From positions 734,985 to 798,984 of the forward strand of contig FJOG01000004.1 in NCBI GenBank assembly GCA_900073065.1: a stretch of 64,000 nt of DNA. Direction: 5' to 3'. The notes beneath the pieces are model-generated. The model made no database searches. It was not told the origin of the DNA and worked only from the letters and a program-made list of their open reading frames with translations. The translations under genes and the position numbers were made by a program. This document shows positions 21,799 to 32,528 of the stretch, piece by piece. The DNA is from Phialocephala subalpina (Eukaryota; Ascomycota; Leotiomycetes; Helotiales; Mollisiaceae). Within the stretch, counting starts at the first letter, position 1, and each line of letters begins with the position of its first letter.

Positions 21799-22920
21799 TC
21801 ATCTCGGCGGCAAAATCTTCCTCACATACTCCCTCCCAATCTTCAACCCCTCCCTCACCAAATCTTCAATCCTTCTATCCTTCCTTTTCCGCAACCACAA
21901 TAATACAATCCCCACAAGCACCATGTCGACCAAAAAATGCCTAACAACCAACCACACAAACCACGCCATCCACCTCCCAAAACTCCTCCTCTTCTTCCCC
22001 TGATACTCTCTCCCCGTAGCAATCTGTTCTCTCAACGCCGCTATCTCAGCCGTCATCTTCACCAACGCCTGTTCAACCGTTCTTCTCCACCTCTTCGTCT
22101 TCTTCTCCTTCTTACCATCCCCATTGTCATCGTACTCATCATCATCATATTCATCATAAGCGCCTAGTTGCCGCTCTGATGCGATTTCGGCTTCGTCGTC
22201 CTGAGACATAGGGGAGAGGACGCGCATTGGGCCGTCGTTACCGGAGAGGGGTGCGGTGAATTGGCGGGGAGGTTGTTGGGAAGCGTAGGAGGGGATGTGG
22301 TGTCTGCCGGGTGAGGAGTTGGATGAGGAGGCGCTGTTATTCTTGATTTGATCCCAGACGAATTCCAGTTCATCTACCAGTGCTCTGGCGTCTCTGTTTT
22401 CTATCAGCTTCGTTCCTTCCTATCCTCAATCTTTCATGTCCGAAATCCGCTCCTTCTCCCACTCTTCACTTCCTTCCGAAATATCTCCATCCCAAGAACA
22501 GAAAATGAGGGAGGAAAGACTCACGCAGTAGTACTAGCATACTTATGCATCGTCTCAATCAACGCCTCAATATACCTCCTCTTCGCCTCCGTCCTACTAA
22601 TCCCCCTCTGCGCATCCCAAGCATCATACTTATCCCTATCTTTCCTCACATCTTCAGGTTCGGTCTCGCCTTCTCCTACGCTCCTGGGGCGTTCCATGAC
22701 GCCGTCTACGTCCCCTTCCATGGCTTGTTTGTAGAGGCCATATAGGCGGAGGCGGTCGGAGGGGGGCGGGCGTGAGGCACCGGTTTTGGGGATCTTTTTT
22801 ACGGTGTTGAGGGCGTGGACGAATACTCGGTCTGGGGGACATTGTGATTAGTGATTTGTATTAAGGAATGGACACATTAAGACAGAGGCGCGTGAAAAAC
22901 TTACCCACTGAGTCTGCCAT
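21799..22920 (-). CDS. Acyl-CoA-binding membrane protein, ATG37/ACBD5-like
   Basis: Acyl-CoA-binding (ACB) domain protein with a C-terminal membrane anchor, the layout of yeast Atg37 and human ACBD5, which act at the peroxisome surface in pexophagy and organelle contact. Exons (minus) are 22905-22920, 22525-22831 and 21799-22393, giving 305 residues. The ACB domain spans about residues 5-105: DRVFVHALNTVKKIPKTG, RLRLYGLYKQAMEGD, YDAWDAQRGISRTEAKRRY, then IEALIETMHKYAS. A disordered linker follows, with a very acidic patch (AYDEYDDDEYDD), a coiled coil, and a hydrophobic span near FVWLVVRHFLVDMVLVGIVL at about residues 255-280 flanked by basic residues. The 16-nt first exon is frame-consistent. 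Peroxisomal location is inferred from architecture. Confidence 0.88.
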
Positions 22921-23806
22921 CTTATCGATTTGGTGGCCCCCTCGAGAGGGGATGTCGCGGCCCTTGCGTGCTCGTTATCCAAAATGTATCCGACTCGTTG
23001 TAGAGACAGTGAGCCTCGGCCGTCAGATCTCACGATATGCAAGCCGCGATCGCGCGAAGACTGTAGAGAGGCATAAGTGAGAGTATATGAAAGAGTATGC
23101 GCGAGCGAGGGAGAGTTTATTGTTTGTTGTGGGGAAGAAGAATCGAAATTGGCTTTCATGCGCATCATCATCAATCCAGTCGCGTGCAGATGGAGTTGGG
23201 GATGCCTCGGTGCGAATCTGCAGGGATTGATGGTGTTTTCTGCCGACGGCCGAGTGGGAGTGGACGCTAATTAATGTGATGAGTGTTGAAGATTGACCAA
23301 TTGCATCTAGGTATATATATTTTCTGGGGACATTTTGAGTTCTATGGCTTCTTGATTGTAGATTTATGTCCTTATTGAAAAGATGGGTGAAGATGCAAAT
23401 GTGATGGTTGTTGACTACCAACAGCACGAACTGAATCAGGGGTCTCGGTACACGAGCTTCTAGCTTGCATGTGAGATGCAGAGGAGAGGAAAACGAAATC
23501 CTTCAATCATATGTACCATCCCAATGTGAGAAACAAATGGCACGGTAATGTCCTGAAACTCGAGGTACTTTGCAAAGGGTTCCACGAGGCATCTGAAAGT
23601 ATATCCAAACCTGATGGATAGAGGCTCCGGGAGTCCATGGCACTTAGTTCCTTATTTCATCGACTTCAGAGATTTAGGTCTCGATGAATGTCCCCGGATC
23701 TCGGGTACTTTGTTATGTCCCTGTTTCTGAACACCGCAAGCCGACCAAATCAATTTGGGTATCATCATACAAACAAGACTCCATGCAATAGCCATTTCGA
23801 CCGGAC
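22921..23806. other. Intergenic with short hairpin repeats
   Basis: No gene seen. Two copies of a short hairpin motif of the form AATGTCC ... GGTACTTTG lie at about 23553-23580 and 23686-23710; the same motif occurs in introns of RNase III and the WLM gene. Confidence 0.45.
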
Positions 23807-25654
23807 CTATGTGCCTTCCTGCTGTTGCTGTGCTTCTAGAGCCTCCTTCTCCATCCTCAATTGTGCATCGAATATCTCCTTCTGGTCCGTATACATCTTC
23901 ATCAACCTTTTATTTGACAGAGCCATCTCTGCAGCCTTGAACCCAGCTTCCTTCTTTCCATTTGCTGTGCCTATACGCAGATTTAGCATTCTCCTTTCAA
24001 GACTTTCACAGAGAGGAAGGTAGAATAGAATGTTCCAGAAGTCCTGGGACATTCGAAACCGTCGAAATAATGTGGAAGGGGAGAGCTCCGAAAAGGGGGC
24101 TTACCGGAGCCTAGCATCCTGCCTGTCTCACCCCATCCTGTAAGATAGACTCCTACGGTGAAAAGGGGCAACTTATTAGTCTTGTCCTTTCTCTCGGCTG
24201 CCGCATCCTTGTATTCGATTTTGATGCCTTTCGATCCGAGAATTTTCTGCAGCCGTTCCTTGGGATTAGGAGGTACTTTCTCGGCCGTCGATGCAATTGC
24301 TTGGATGGGTTCCGTATGGCCTCGAAGCCGCCACATTGGACTGTCTATCTTCAACCCTTGGCGCTCTTCCGCGATGATGTCCTGTCCCCAGGATCTCGGC
24401 GTTAGTATTCCTTATATCATGCACTTCAAAGAGGAGAGAAGAATGTCCCAAGGGTCTTGGGACATTTAGGACTCTCGAAACAAAGAGAGAACGGGAATTC
24501 TGCGCCGAGAAAATGGGCTTACCTTCGCAATCGTCATGCCCCAGAGATCCTTCAACCATTCGGAGGCACGCATCACCCCGTTCTGTGGATCTGCTAAAAT
24601 GATAGCTGCAACGTAGGCCTCGAATATATCTCCGAAAATCTTCGTCTTTTCCTCTATTGGTGACTTCTTGCTTGCCAAGAAGTGTTCTGGTAACCGAACT
24701 CGTTTGTCGAAGCCATATTGATGCGAGAAACCTGCTAGCGTGACGTTTTTGACTAGTCGTTCTCGGAGCTGAGCGCATTTGCCTGGCTTGAATGAGGGAA
24801 ATGTCTGAGAAATGAGGAGAGTAGCTGTGAGTTCGACATAGGCGTCGCCTACCCATTCGAGGCGTTCGTAGCTGAGATCTGTGGGACTGCCGCTTCCGCA
24901 ACCAATATGCGTGAAGGCGGATGCTTCGAGAGTTGGATCCAGGATTTTGGGTAGAGGAGGTAGCGTAGTCGGGATTGTTGACGACTTCCAGCCTGTGAGA
25001 GAGAAAGCGGACATCGTCTTTGGGATATTCTGGTAGTCATGTGACATTGACATGCGTTGAGGTTGTGAAGCGGGAGGGGATGTGATGGCAGCTGCATCAA
25101 TATCGAGTTTCTTCTGCTTGAGGGCTGTTCTGAGATCTAGACATCGACTGAGATTGTCGTCCCCAATCAGTCCCAAAGTCTCGTCCATGCCCTCTTCATC
25201 CAGTGCCTCGTCTAAAGCACGGATCAAATTTGCGATCTTTTGCCCTTTGCGTCCTTTGTCGGGACTATTGTTTCTCAACGGGATATCCAAACTAGGTCTA
25301 GCAGACTCGTATGGAAACCCGAAAGATGATTGCTCATGAAAGTCCTAAAAGTTTGTCAGTGTCATTGTCCTGAAATTGGTGGGACTTTGAAATGAGCATG
25401 GCGACGAGCTTCGAGTAGCATCTAACAAAAATTCCAGGGTCTCATTTATCGATTTTCCTGGCTTGCTTGCCTTGAAATCCGGTCTTGGTAAATGTCCTCG
25501 ACTTCCTGGGACTTTGGTGTCTCACTTTCTCGAACACCGGGAGCGTGCATAGAATCGAGAGGCTTACATTATGCTTCTTTTGCTTTGAGCTTCGTTCCTC
25601 GGAGCCGGGACTTTCTTGATGTTTCCGCTTGTGCTTGTTGAATAGCTTTTGCAT
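23807..25654 (-). CDS. Ribonuclease III (Rnt1/Pac1 type)
   Basis: Double-strand-specific RNase III that processes rRNA, snRNA and snoRNA precursors in the nucleus. Exons (minus) are 25568-25654, 24523-25344, 24105-24381 and 23807-23970, giving 449 residues. The catalytic domain has LSYERLEWVGDAYVELTAT (family signature ERLEFLGDA with Trp for Phe) and later EEKTKIFGDIFEAYVAAIIL, with the acidic residues in place. The dsRNA-binding domain follows: NPKERLQKILGSKGIKIEY, then LFTVGVYLTGWGETGRMLGSG-TANGKKEAG across intron 3 and FKAAEMALSNKRLM. The N-terminal 30 residues are basic. Introns 2 and 3 are both introner-like elements. Intron 1 (25345-25567) carries two copies of a second hairpin motif and might include a small exon. 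The gene is divergent from mS33 with 204 bp between starts. Confidence 0.9.
23971..24104 (-). repeat. Introner-like element B (intron 3 of RNase III)
   Basis: 134-bp intron. It begins GTAAGCCCCCTTTTCGGAGC, carries the central hairpin AATGTCCCAGGACTTCTGG followed by AACATTCT, and ends after a GCTAAAT branch region with GTATAG. It aligns along its length with the introns at 24382, 40137 and 53230, but has lost the 3' CCGAGA block. Confidence 0.8.
24382..24522 (-). repeat. Introner-like element A (intron 2 of RNase III)
   Basis: 141-bp intron. It begins GTAAGCCCATTTTCTCGGCG. The central hairpin is AATGTCCCAAGACC / CTTGGGACATT, and the end is ACTAACGCCGAGATCC then GGGGACAG. TCTCGGCG near the donor and CGCCGAGA near the acceptor are perfect 8-bp complements. 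Best-preserved copy in the window. Confidence 0.85.
25345..25567 (-). repeat. RNase III intron 1 with two copies of a second hairpin motif
   Basis: 223-bp intron between residues 29 and 30. On the sense strand it carries CAAAGTCCCAGGAAG / TCGAGGACATT and, near the 3' end, CAAAGTCCCACC / AATTTCAGGACAATG. The same motif lies at 23553 and 23686 and in the second WLM intron. It could be two fused introns with a small cassette exon between internal GTTAG and GACAAAC sites. Confidence 0.5.
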
Positions 25655-25858
25655 CTTGTATGGCTATTTGGCAATAATCCTGAAACTTCAATGTTCGTTG
25701 CGGAAATGGAAATCTAGATTTCAAGATCATGACTTTTTGAAGTTGGCGGTGCATCTCGGAGAAATGTCGGCCCGATCCCTGTCTCTGGACCAAATTTCCA
25801 GAGAGCATCAACTTCGCCTCACACCAGCGACAGTGAGGTTTGAGGATCAAGCAGCACA

Positions 25859-26342
25859 ATGGCTGTTCCACGTTCACGGATATTGGACTTGATGAAGGTA
25901 TATGCCTTTACATGGCGTGTGTAATTGATTGAGTTTATGCTGACTGCCGCAGGTCCAATGTCGGATCTTTTCAACGACCTTCAATCCGGAGCGCCTTAGA
26001 CTGGGAAACAAGATTCTGCGGCAACGATTAAAGGGACCTGCGATGGCATCATACTATCCGAGGAAGGTGGCTACGATACAGGATATTGCGAAGATGTATC
26101 CTGAATTCGAGGATGTTATCGATGAGGATGAGGAGGATCGTTTGGAAGGGATTAAGATGTTTGTGGATTCTGCTGCTAGAATAGAGCATACGCTGACAAT
26201 CGGGCAGTCTCAAGGCGAGAGGAAAGGGTGCTCCCAAGAAGAAGCGGACGGCAGAAGGTAACAGAAGAAATGCCCTAGAATTCCAGCTTCTACTGACATG
26301 GATACCACAGAATCGAAGAAGTTCAAGAGCAAGAAGAGGTAG
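25859..26342 (+). CDS. Mitochondrial small ribosomal subunit protein mS33
   Basis: Small protein of the mitochondrial 28S/37S ribosomal subunit (MRPS33; Rsm27 in yeast). Exons are 25859-25897, 25953-26158, 26208-26257 and 26311-26342, giving 108 residues, as usual for the family. It reads AVPRSRILDLMK-VQCRIFS, NPERLRLGNKILRQRLKGP, then YYPRK, QDIAKMYP and EDRLEGIK, with a basic C-terminus KARGKGAPKKKRTAEE-SKKFKSKKR. The third junction uses a non-standard donor (GTTTGT), but no other join restores the conserved basic tail. Four exons in 480 bp is dense for this genome. Confidence 0.92.
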
Positions 26343-27322
26343 ATGGGTGGACTTGTGTTGGGTGGAGGACATGTACGACATATGGCATAGTTGTAGGAAT
26401 ACTGGCGTTTGGTGGAGCATTTGCGAGCATGGTACAAAGCATACTGGCTCTAGATGGTTGTCGGTGCTGGAGAAAGTTATTCTTCCACAAAGACAAAGCA
26501 TGCCATGTGTTCAACCTCTATGCTATTGTGCCCTAGGTAATGTGGCTCTCTTCGTAGAATTACGTGCGTCTGGAATATCTCCTGCATCCCGATTATCCCC
26601 TTTAAATGTCTTGGAATTCCGAAGAAGAAGCCTCAAAATCCTTCTAATAATTTTCCTATTTTTGAGATGTATTGGGCATTTTCCCTAGGCATTTTCGAGC
26701 TTGAAAACTTGCAAAATTGCTGCAAACCCAAGATGCCATACTACTCCTCTTTATGGTGCGTAGAATTCCGGTGTGCCAAAAATGGCAAGAACGGCCGCAC
26801 GAGCTCGTCATTGGCCAATAGTATCTTCGTGGTGGTTCGAGGAAGGAAGTCGAGAAATGTCGCTTGCATCAAATCGATTTTTGTTAGACAAAATCATTTG
26901 ATCTCGTTCTACTTCCTTTCCTCCGAACTTCTTCATGGTCCAGCACACACTCCTATTCACCTTCTCGTAATTCGACGGGTCCTGGTTGAAACTACATCAC
27001 CTCTACTTCGCGTCCTCCTTCTTCCACCCTCGTACCTTCTTCAACGCGCAACACCTCAACAATTTTGACTTCGGCACGCCGACAAGAACCAACTCACCTG
27101 CCTTCGCAAAGTGGAGGAAGCGCCCCTTGAGTGCACCTTCCATTTATTTCTCTAGAGCTACGACTCGTATCTGATTTGTTGATCTTGTCTTTCCTTCCTT
27201 CATCTACACATCCATCTACGCGTCGAAGCCATCTGACAACATCTCCCTTCGACTCAAAGCGCGGTATCATCTGCCAAACTAACCTTCAATTCCTCGGGGA
27301 TTACTTCAGCAGGTAGAACAAG
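26343..27322. other. Intergenic, probable long 5' leader of the PUF gene
   Basis: 980 bp with no gene. The final 250 bp are rich in C/T tracts, as seen in leaders of highly regulated fungal genes. Confidence 0.4.
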
Positions 27323-30153
27323 ATGTCTGCATCCACTGGTTCTCCAACCTTCCGTCGGTCGGCAAACAGCAAGAGCATCTCGCAGGAGAATGTTGGCTCT
27401 TCCGATGACAGCCTCATGGCCCGCCTGGTAAGTCTCTTCCTGCATCAAGCTCCCCAAATTCACTACTGGCAACCAATTCATCAATGTTCTCCTACCCTTG
27501 CCCTACATCAGCTCACAGCCTCGTCCTTGTTCACTTCCCTCAACCACTGCCATGTACAACACATTCCACACATTCAATTTTCTCCCCACCGGCCTTAGAC
27601 TCTTTGGAGGAGCATCTGCAGGATATCAATGCTACATCTATTTGCCATCTACTGACATTCCGAATATAGGACAACTCCTCGGCGTCATTGAAGAAATCTG
27701 CCTCCGCTCTGGCCACCAACAAGCTCGGAAACCAGCTCGGCAGTCAAGCTGTTCCAAAGGTCAGTCCACACACAAGAAATCTTACCATGCTACTAGAGCT
27801 CCTGCTAATGTCTGCAGAAGATGAAGTTCGAGCACGAACCTGCCACGGCCGAAGTCAATCCCATGGACAAGCTCCTCGCCAAGCTCTCTGAGCAACAAGC
27901 TGTCCTTGCCAGCCAACGAGAGGCTCTCAAGAGTTCGGATGACACCATTGCCTACGCTCGTACCCTCGACTACATCGCCACTACTACCAGTAGCTCCCTT
28001 CCCATCACACCTGCCAACGAGAGCCAGAACATTAGCAATGCCCCAACCGCTCCTACAACCAGCCCTCCAAGCCTCCATGGCGAAGATGGTTCTACACCCA
28101 GTGCTGAAGAGGTTGCACGTCTGAAGGCCGAACTCGAACTTGCCAAGGGCAAGATTGCTCGCATGGACGAAGAGCTTGCTCAGACCAGGATCACAAAGCA
28201 TACAATTGATCAAGCCATTGGTGGTGCTTCCGAGGCCGACTTCCCCCTCAACCAGACCGATGATCGTTTCCAACATCTCCCACCAGTCGTTCGTCCTCAG
28301 ATCCAGCGAGACAACTCCTGGGCTGCTCAAGAAGATAATCGCTCTGACACAAGTGATGCGTTGTCAGCCACTGGCTTCAATCGTGCTCGAGCTATCTGGA
28401 ATGGTGGTGTGAAGCCTGCCTTCCCTATCATGCAAGGCTATGAGCAACCTTCGACCGCCCTTGCCAATGCTCAATGGATGAATCGTGGCTTCAGTCAACC
28501 TTTCGTTGATGCTAGCATGCAATTCCAGGCCGCACCTCCAATGAATGCCTTCCGCAACGATCGTATGATGCCAGAATCAGATCTTCTGATGCCTCACCTT
28601 CCACGCCGCAATCAGCCCGCTGGCCGTTTCAACAATCGTAGCAGCGGTAATTCCTATCCTTACGCTAGCAGCAACAGCTCTTTCGATGGCTTCACTCCTT
28701 CTTCGACCCCGTACGGCTCCGTTGGAGGTCTGACCCCTACTATACCTGGCATGGGTGCTCCTATGGGTATGAACATGAATGCCAACATGGGTATGTACGG
28801 CGGCTATCAGCCTCAACCCATTGGTACTCCCCTATCTCCACATGCTCCTGAGTTCACCTCCTCTGGTTCTACCTGGAAGAGTGACGTAAGTACATCTTCC
28901 CCTTCATGATAACTTGTGCTCACATTTCGACTAGACTGCTGTTACCGAAGGTACAACCTACTTGCCTACTACTGAGCCTCTCAACTACCGTCGTCTCCTT
29001 GACCGTACTGTCAACTGCAACTGGAAGTACATTGTTGACAAGATTGTCTGCAACAATGACCAACAGGCTTCCATCTTCCTTCAGCAGAAGCTCAAGGTCG
29101 GCACAACGGAGCAGAAATATGAGATCGTTGAGGCAATTGTTGCACAGGCCTATCCGTTGATGGTCAATCGCTTCGGAAACTTCTTGGTTCAACGATGCTT
29201 TGAACACGGAACTCCTGAGCAAGTCATCAAGATTGCCGACGCCATTCGCGGCAACACCTTGAACTTGTCTATGGATGCTTTCGGATGCCACGTCGTTCAA
29301 AAGGCATTTGACTCTGTTCCAGAGGATTACAAGGCCATCATGGTTCACGAGCTTCTTCGCCGTATTCCAGAGACAGTCATCCATCGCTACGCCTGCCACG
29401 TCTGGCAGAAGCTATTCGAGCTCCGTTGGACCGAGTCTCCTCCTCAGATCATGAAGTATGTTAATGAAGCTCTCCGTGGTATGTGGCATGAGGTTGCTCT
29501 TGGTGAAACCGGTAGTTTGGTGGTTCAGAACATCTTTGAGAACTGTCTCGAGGAAGATAAGGTATGCTTTCTTTCTCCACTTCCTCTTAGCTTCACTAAC
29601 AAGCATTCAGCGTCCATGTATCGAAGAGGTCCTTGCTAGCATTGACATCGTCGCCCATGGTCAATTCGGCAACTGGTGCATCCAGCACATCTGCGAGCAT
29701 GGTGCCCCAGCTGATCGCAGCCGAGCGATTGACCATGTCATCCGCTATGCTTCCGAATACAGCATGGATCAATTCGCTTCCAAGGTCGTCGAGAAATGCC
29801 TCAAGATTGGCGGTCCTGATTTCCTTAGCCGCTACCTTGATCGCGTTTGCGAAGGTCGCCATGACCGTCCTCGCATCCCATTGATCGACATTGCCAGCGA
29901 CCAATACGGCAACTACCTTATCCAATACATCCTGACTCACTCAAATCCTCAACATCGTGAGCTTGTTGCCAGTCACATTCGCAAGCATATGGTTTCCCTC
30001 CGTGGATCCAAGTTCGGCTCTCGTGTTGGTATGCTCTGCACCAACCCGGCCATTCAGACTCGTCCTGGTCCTGGTGTTGGCCCTGCCATCGGTGCTCCTG
30101 TTCCTCGCATGGGCCCTCAACCGACCCCTCGCTTTAGTAGTGCTTATCGTTAG
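27323..30153 (+). CDS. Pumilio (PUF) family RNA-binding protein
   Basis: PUF-repeat protein that binds 3' UTRs and controls mRNA decay or localisation. Exons are 27323-27427, 27670-27759, 27818-28885, 28935-29561 and 29611-30153, giving 810 residues. The N-terminal half is disordered, with one predicted coiled coil (VARLKAELELAKGKIARMDE, about residues 150-175) and a Met/Gly/Pro-rich stretch (GMGAPMGMNMNANMGMYGG). The PUF domain begins near residue 430. Its repeats include ANRFGNFLVQR-type segments: VNRFGNFLVQRCFEHG, MDAFGCHVVQKAFDSV, AHGQFGNWCIQHICEHG, MDQFASKVVEKCLKIG and SDQYGNYLIQYILTHS. The repeat cores N/S-Y/F-xxxxQ set base choice. The tail is Pro/Gly-rich. I cannot say which yeast Puf it matches best. 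Confidence 0.93.
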
Positions 30154-31318
30154 AAAGCATACTTACGACATCTTGCTCCGTTTGCTCTGTCATATTGCTC
30201 CTCGTGGCTTGGCTCGCAGGATCTTACTTGACGCACGATATCATGGCACCACAATACGATACGACATTTCGAACGGGCTCTGTCTCTCTTGTTTGCTTTG
30301 GTCTTTCATATCTATGGATGTCTCCAATTGGCTCTGCACATCCTCCAAAAGCCACCTTAGGCATTGTTACTTTATTGTCTCAGCCAGAATGGTGACAGAT
30401 TCGAAGTCACCTGCGATATTTCCTTCCTGTTCTGTTCGTCAACATTTTCTCCGGCACCTATTCCACCATTACGGATCATCCTACTCCGAGGAATACCTTG
30501 TCTTCGGTGTCTTGGACACATCATGGTTAGAGGTTTTGCATTGGGTTGTCCTGGCGTAGACATCGTTGTCCTTGCGGCGGCTTTGCTATTTCCATTCGAC
30601 TGGGTGCAACACCGCCTTGTGTGAATGTATACTTGCTTCGGATTCTTTTCTTGTCTCTCGGATGCAGCGCTATGGAGGAGGTTCTACATTTGTTCTGCAG
30701 GCGGCAGATATTGATGTGGTGGAGAGAAGGACTGCTATTATGCTGAGATGTTCTTCTTGCTCCTGCGTTTGTAGCCAAAACCAAAACACAAAAGCTTTGT
30801 TATTTAGACACTCCTTGAAGAATAAAAAGAGCTTCTGTAATACTCAAGTTCCAATGATTCGTGACTCGTGTGAATGAAGAACAGAAGGAGAAGAACAAGA
30901 CTAGATCTCTGGCGAGAAACACTGGGTGCTGAGAGGCGTGAAGCATTTCACGATTCTCAAGGGCTCAGTGCAAAATGTTTTGAAATCAACGTTTATTTCG
31001 TGGTAATGATGCGAAAGCCTAATCATCATTATGATTCATCGCATCTGCATCTACCAAAAGTCTGATCAACGCCATATGCCATGCCATACTCAGGAGTATA
31101 TAAATCCTCCGAGCAAACGCCATCCCCATGATAGTCGCGATCGACATAGTTTTGTAAAGCAACGCAGTAATGTAAAGGCAGAGTTCCATCGTCAGTCCCC
31201 ATAATGCAATGCAACGTAGACGCCAGACTCCTCCGACCATATCAAATCTCCTCCACCATACAGACCAATGTCCCAATGTCCTGCAAGAGAAGGGACATTC
31301 AGTCAATCCGCCCCTCAC
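30154..31318. other. Convergent intergenic spacer
   Basis: 1.16 kb between the stops of the PUF gene and the PEX39-like gene. The first part is probably the PUF 3' UTR. A TGTCCC/GGGACA pair lies at about 31268-31300, just beyond the PEX39-like stop. No gene seen. Confidence 0.45.
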
Positions 31319-32143
31319 TCACGCATCAGGTAACTCTTGAGGAATATAAGTATCCCGCTCATCACCAAACAGACCACCAATCAATCCCTGAATCTGAGCC
31401 TCAGGTACATCTCTCTCCCATGGCTTTCGACGCTTCGGCAGAACAGGGATAGAGGCTTGTTCAGGTCGGACTCCCTCGGGTATATCCTTGATTCCTGGAA
31501 TTGGCTTGCCGGAAGTGATGAGCTCGACGATGTCAGCGAATGACTTGGGGTAAGGAGCACCGACGGAGTTGATGTTTTCTTCTTCGGTGGCGTGGGTTGA
31601 GGGAAGAGGGGTGTTGTAGGATGGTGGGGGTGGGGGTGGGGCGCCGGCGTAGGCAAGTTGCCAGTCGGGAATGATTGCTGAGGGGTCGTCATTGGGGTTC
31701 GGGTCGGAGGAGGTTGAGGCGGTGGTTGTGGGTTCAGAGGTGGTGGCGGGTTGGGACTTGGAGAGAAGGTAGGATTTGTAGGAGGTGAAGTCGATGGGGA
31801 TGGAGAGCTTGCGGGAGAGGTAGAAGCATTGGGCTCGGAGGGTGAGGTCGTCGACTTGAGAGGGTTGGGGGTTGGGACCGAGGATTGCGGCGAGTCCGCC
31901 CTATGAGAGAGTCAGTATTGTCCGTTCAAGTGACAGTGACGATTGAAAGGTGGACATGTAAAGACATGTTCGTGATTCGAAGTTGAAGGTGTCTTGGTAA
32001 ACAATGGAAGGGCCGAGGTGATGGATGAAATTTCTTAGGAAGACTTGACTGACCTGGAACTCTCTGTCCTTATCCCATTGATACTCTTCCAGCTGCTTAA
32101 AGATAGTAGCAGACTCTCCGTTGGTTGCTGACTCCATGGCCAT
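31319..32143 (-). CDS. PEX39-like peroxin with KPWE motif
   Basis: Small soluble protein matching PEX39 (yeast Yjr012c, human C6orf226), which helps PTS2 cargo import into peroxisomes with Pex7. Exons (minus) are 32054-32143 and 31319-31900, with a 153-bp intron, giving 223 residues. Key signatures sit in the C-terminal half: SFADIVELITSGKPIPGIKD, then the Arg/Lys-rich RRKPWERD holding the KPWE motif. The N-terminal part (FKQLEEYQWDKDREFQ-GGLAAILG) looks helical. The middle is Pro/Ser/Thr-rich. A possible extra splice donor sits at the stop (GCGTGAGTGAGG), so the C-terminus could differ. The assignment rests on motif memory, but both motifs are in the right order and spacing. Confidence 0.8.
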
Positions 32144-32528
32144 GGTGGTTGTAGGTCTCGATGTTGTCTTGTTGAAGTATAGCTGGGTGATCTTCGGATG
32201 TGATCGGTGACGGAGTTTGTTTCCTCCGCGATGTCAAGGCCTAGAATATAAGGCTGCTAAGTGAGGCTAGAACCCACACTAGTGCAAATGCACCAATCAG
32301 CTTAGCGAGCGTTAGACCTCCCCAGCCCAGCCTCTTTTCTGCTTCTTCGCGAAAGACAGAGCACAAACTCCCTTCCGTACAATCCACAAACTCCTTCTCC
32401 CTCCCTCCAACACGAAACCTCCTTCGCGCACGTTTTCACGATTCCCTCAATCTTCTTTTCTCGTTCTCCTCTTCTCACTTTCAATCGATCGCGCGCTGGC
32501 TGTGAGCTGATCGCAGTATCACCGCACG
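32144..32528. promoter_or_regulatory. Divergent promoter of PEX39-like and SCD6 genes
   Basis: 385-bp spacer between divergent starts. It contains C/T-rich tracts before the SCD6 start. No gene seen. Confidence 0.4.

Noticed and set aside
29957..30559. 200-residue open frame at the 3' end of the PUF gene
   Set aside because: Overlaps the last PUF exon in another frame and extends into the 3' UTR; no domain.
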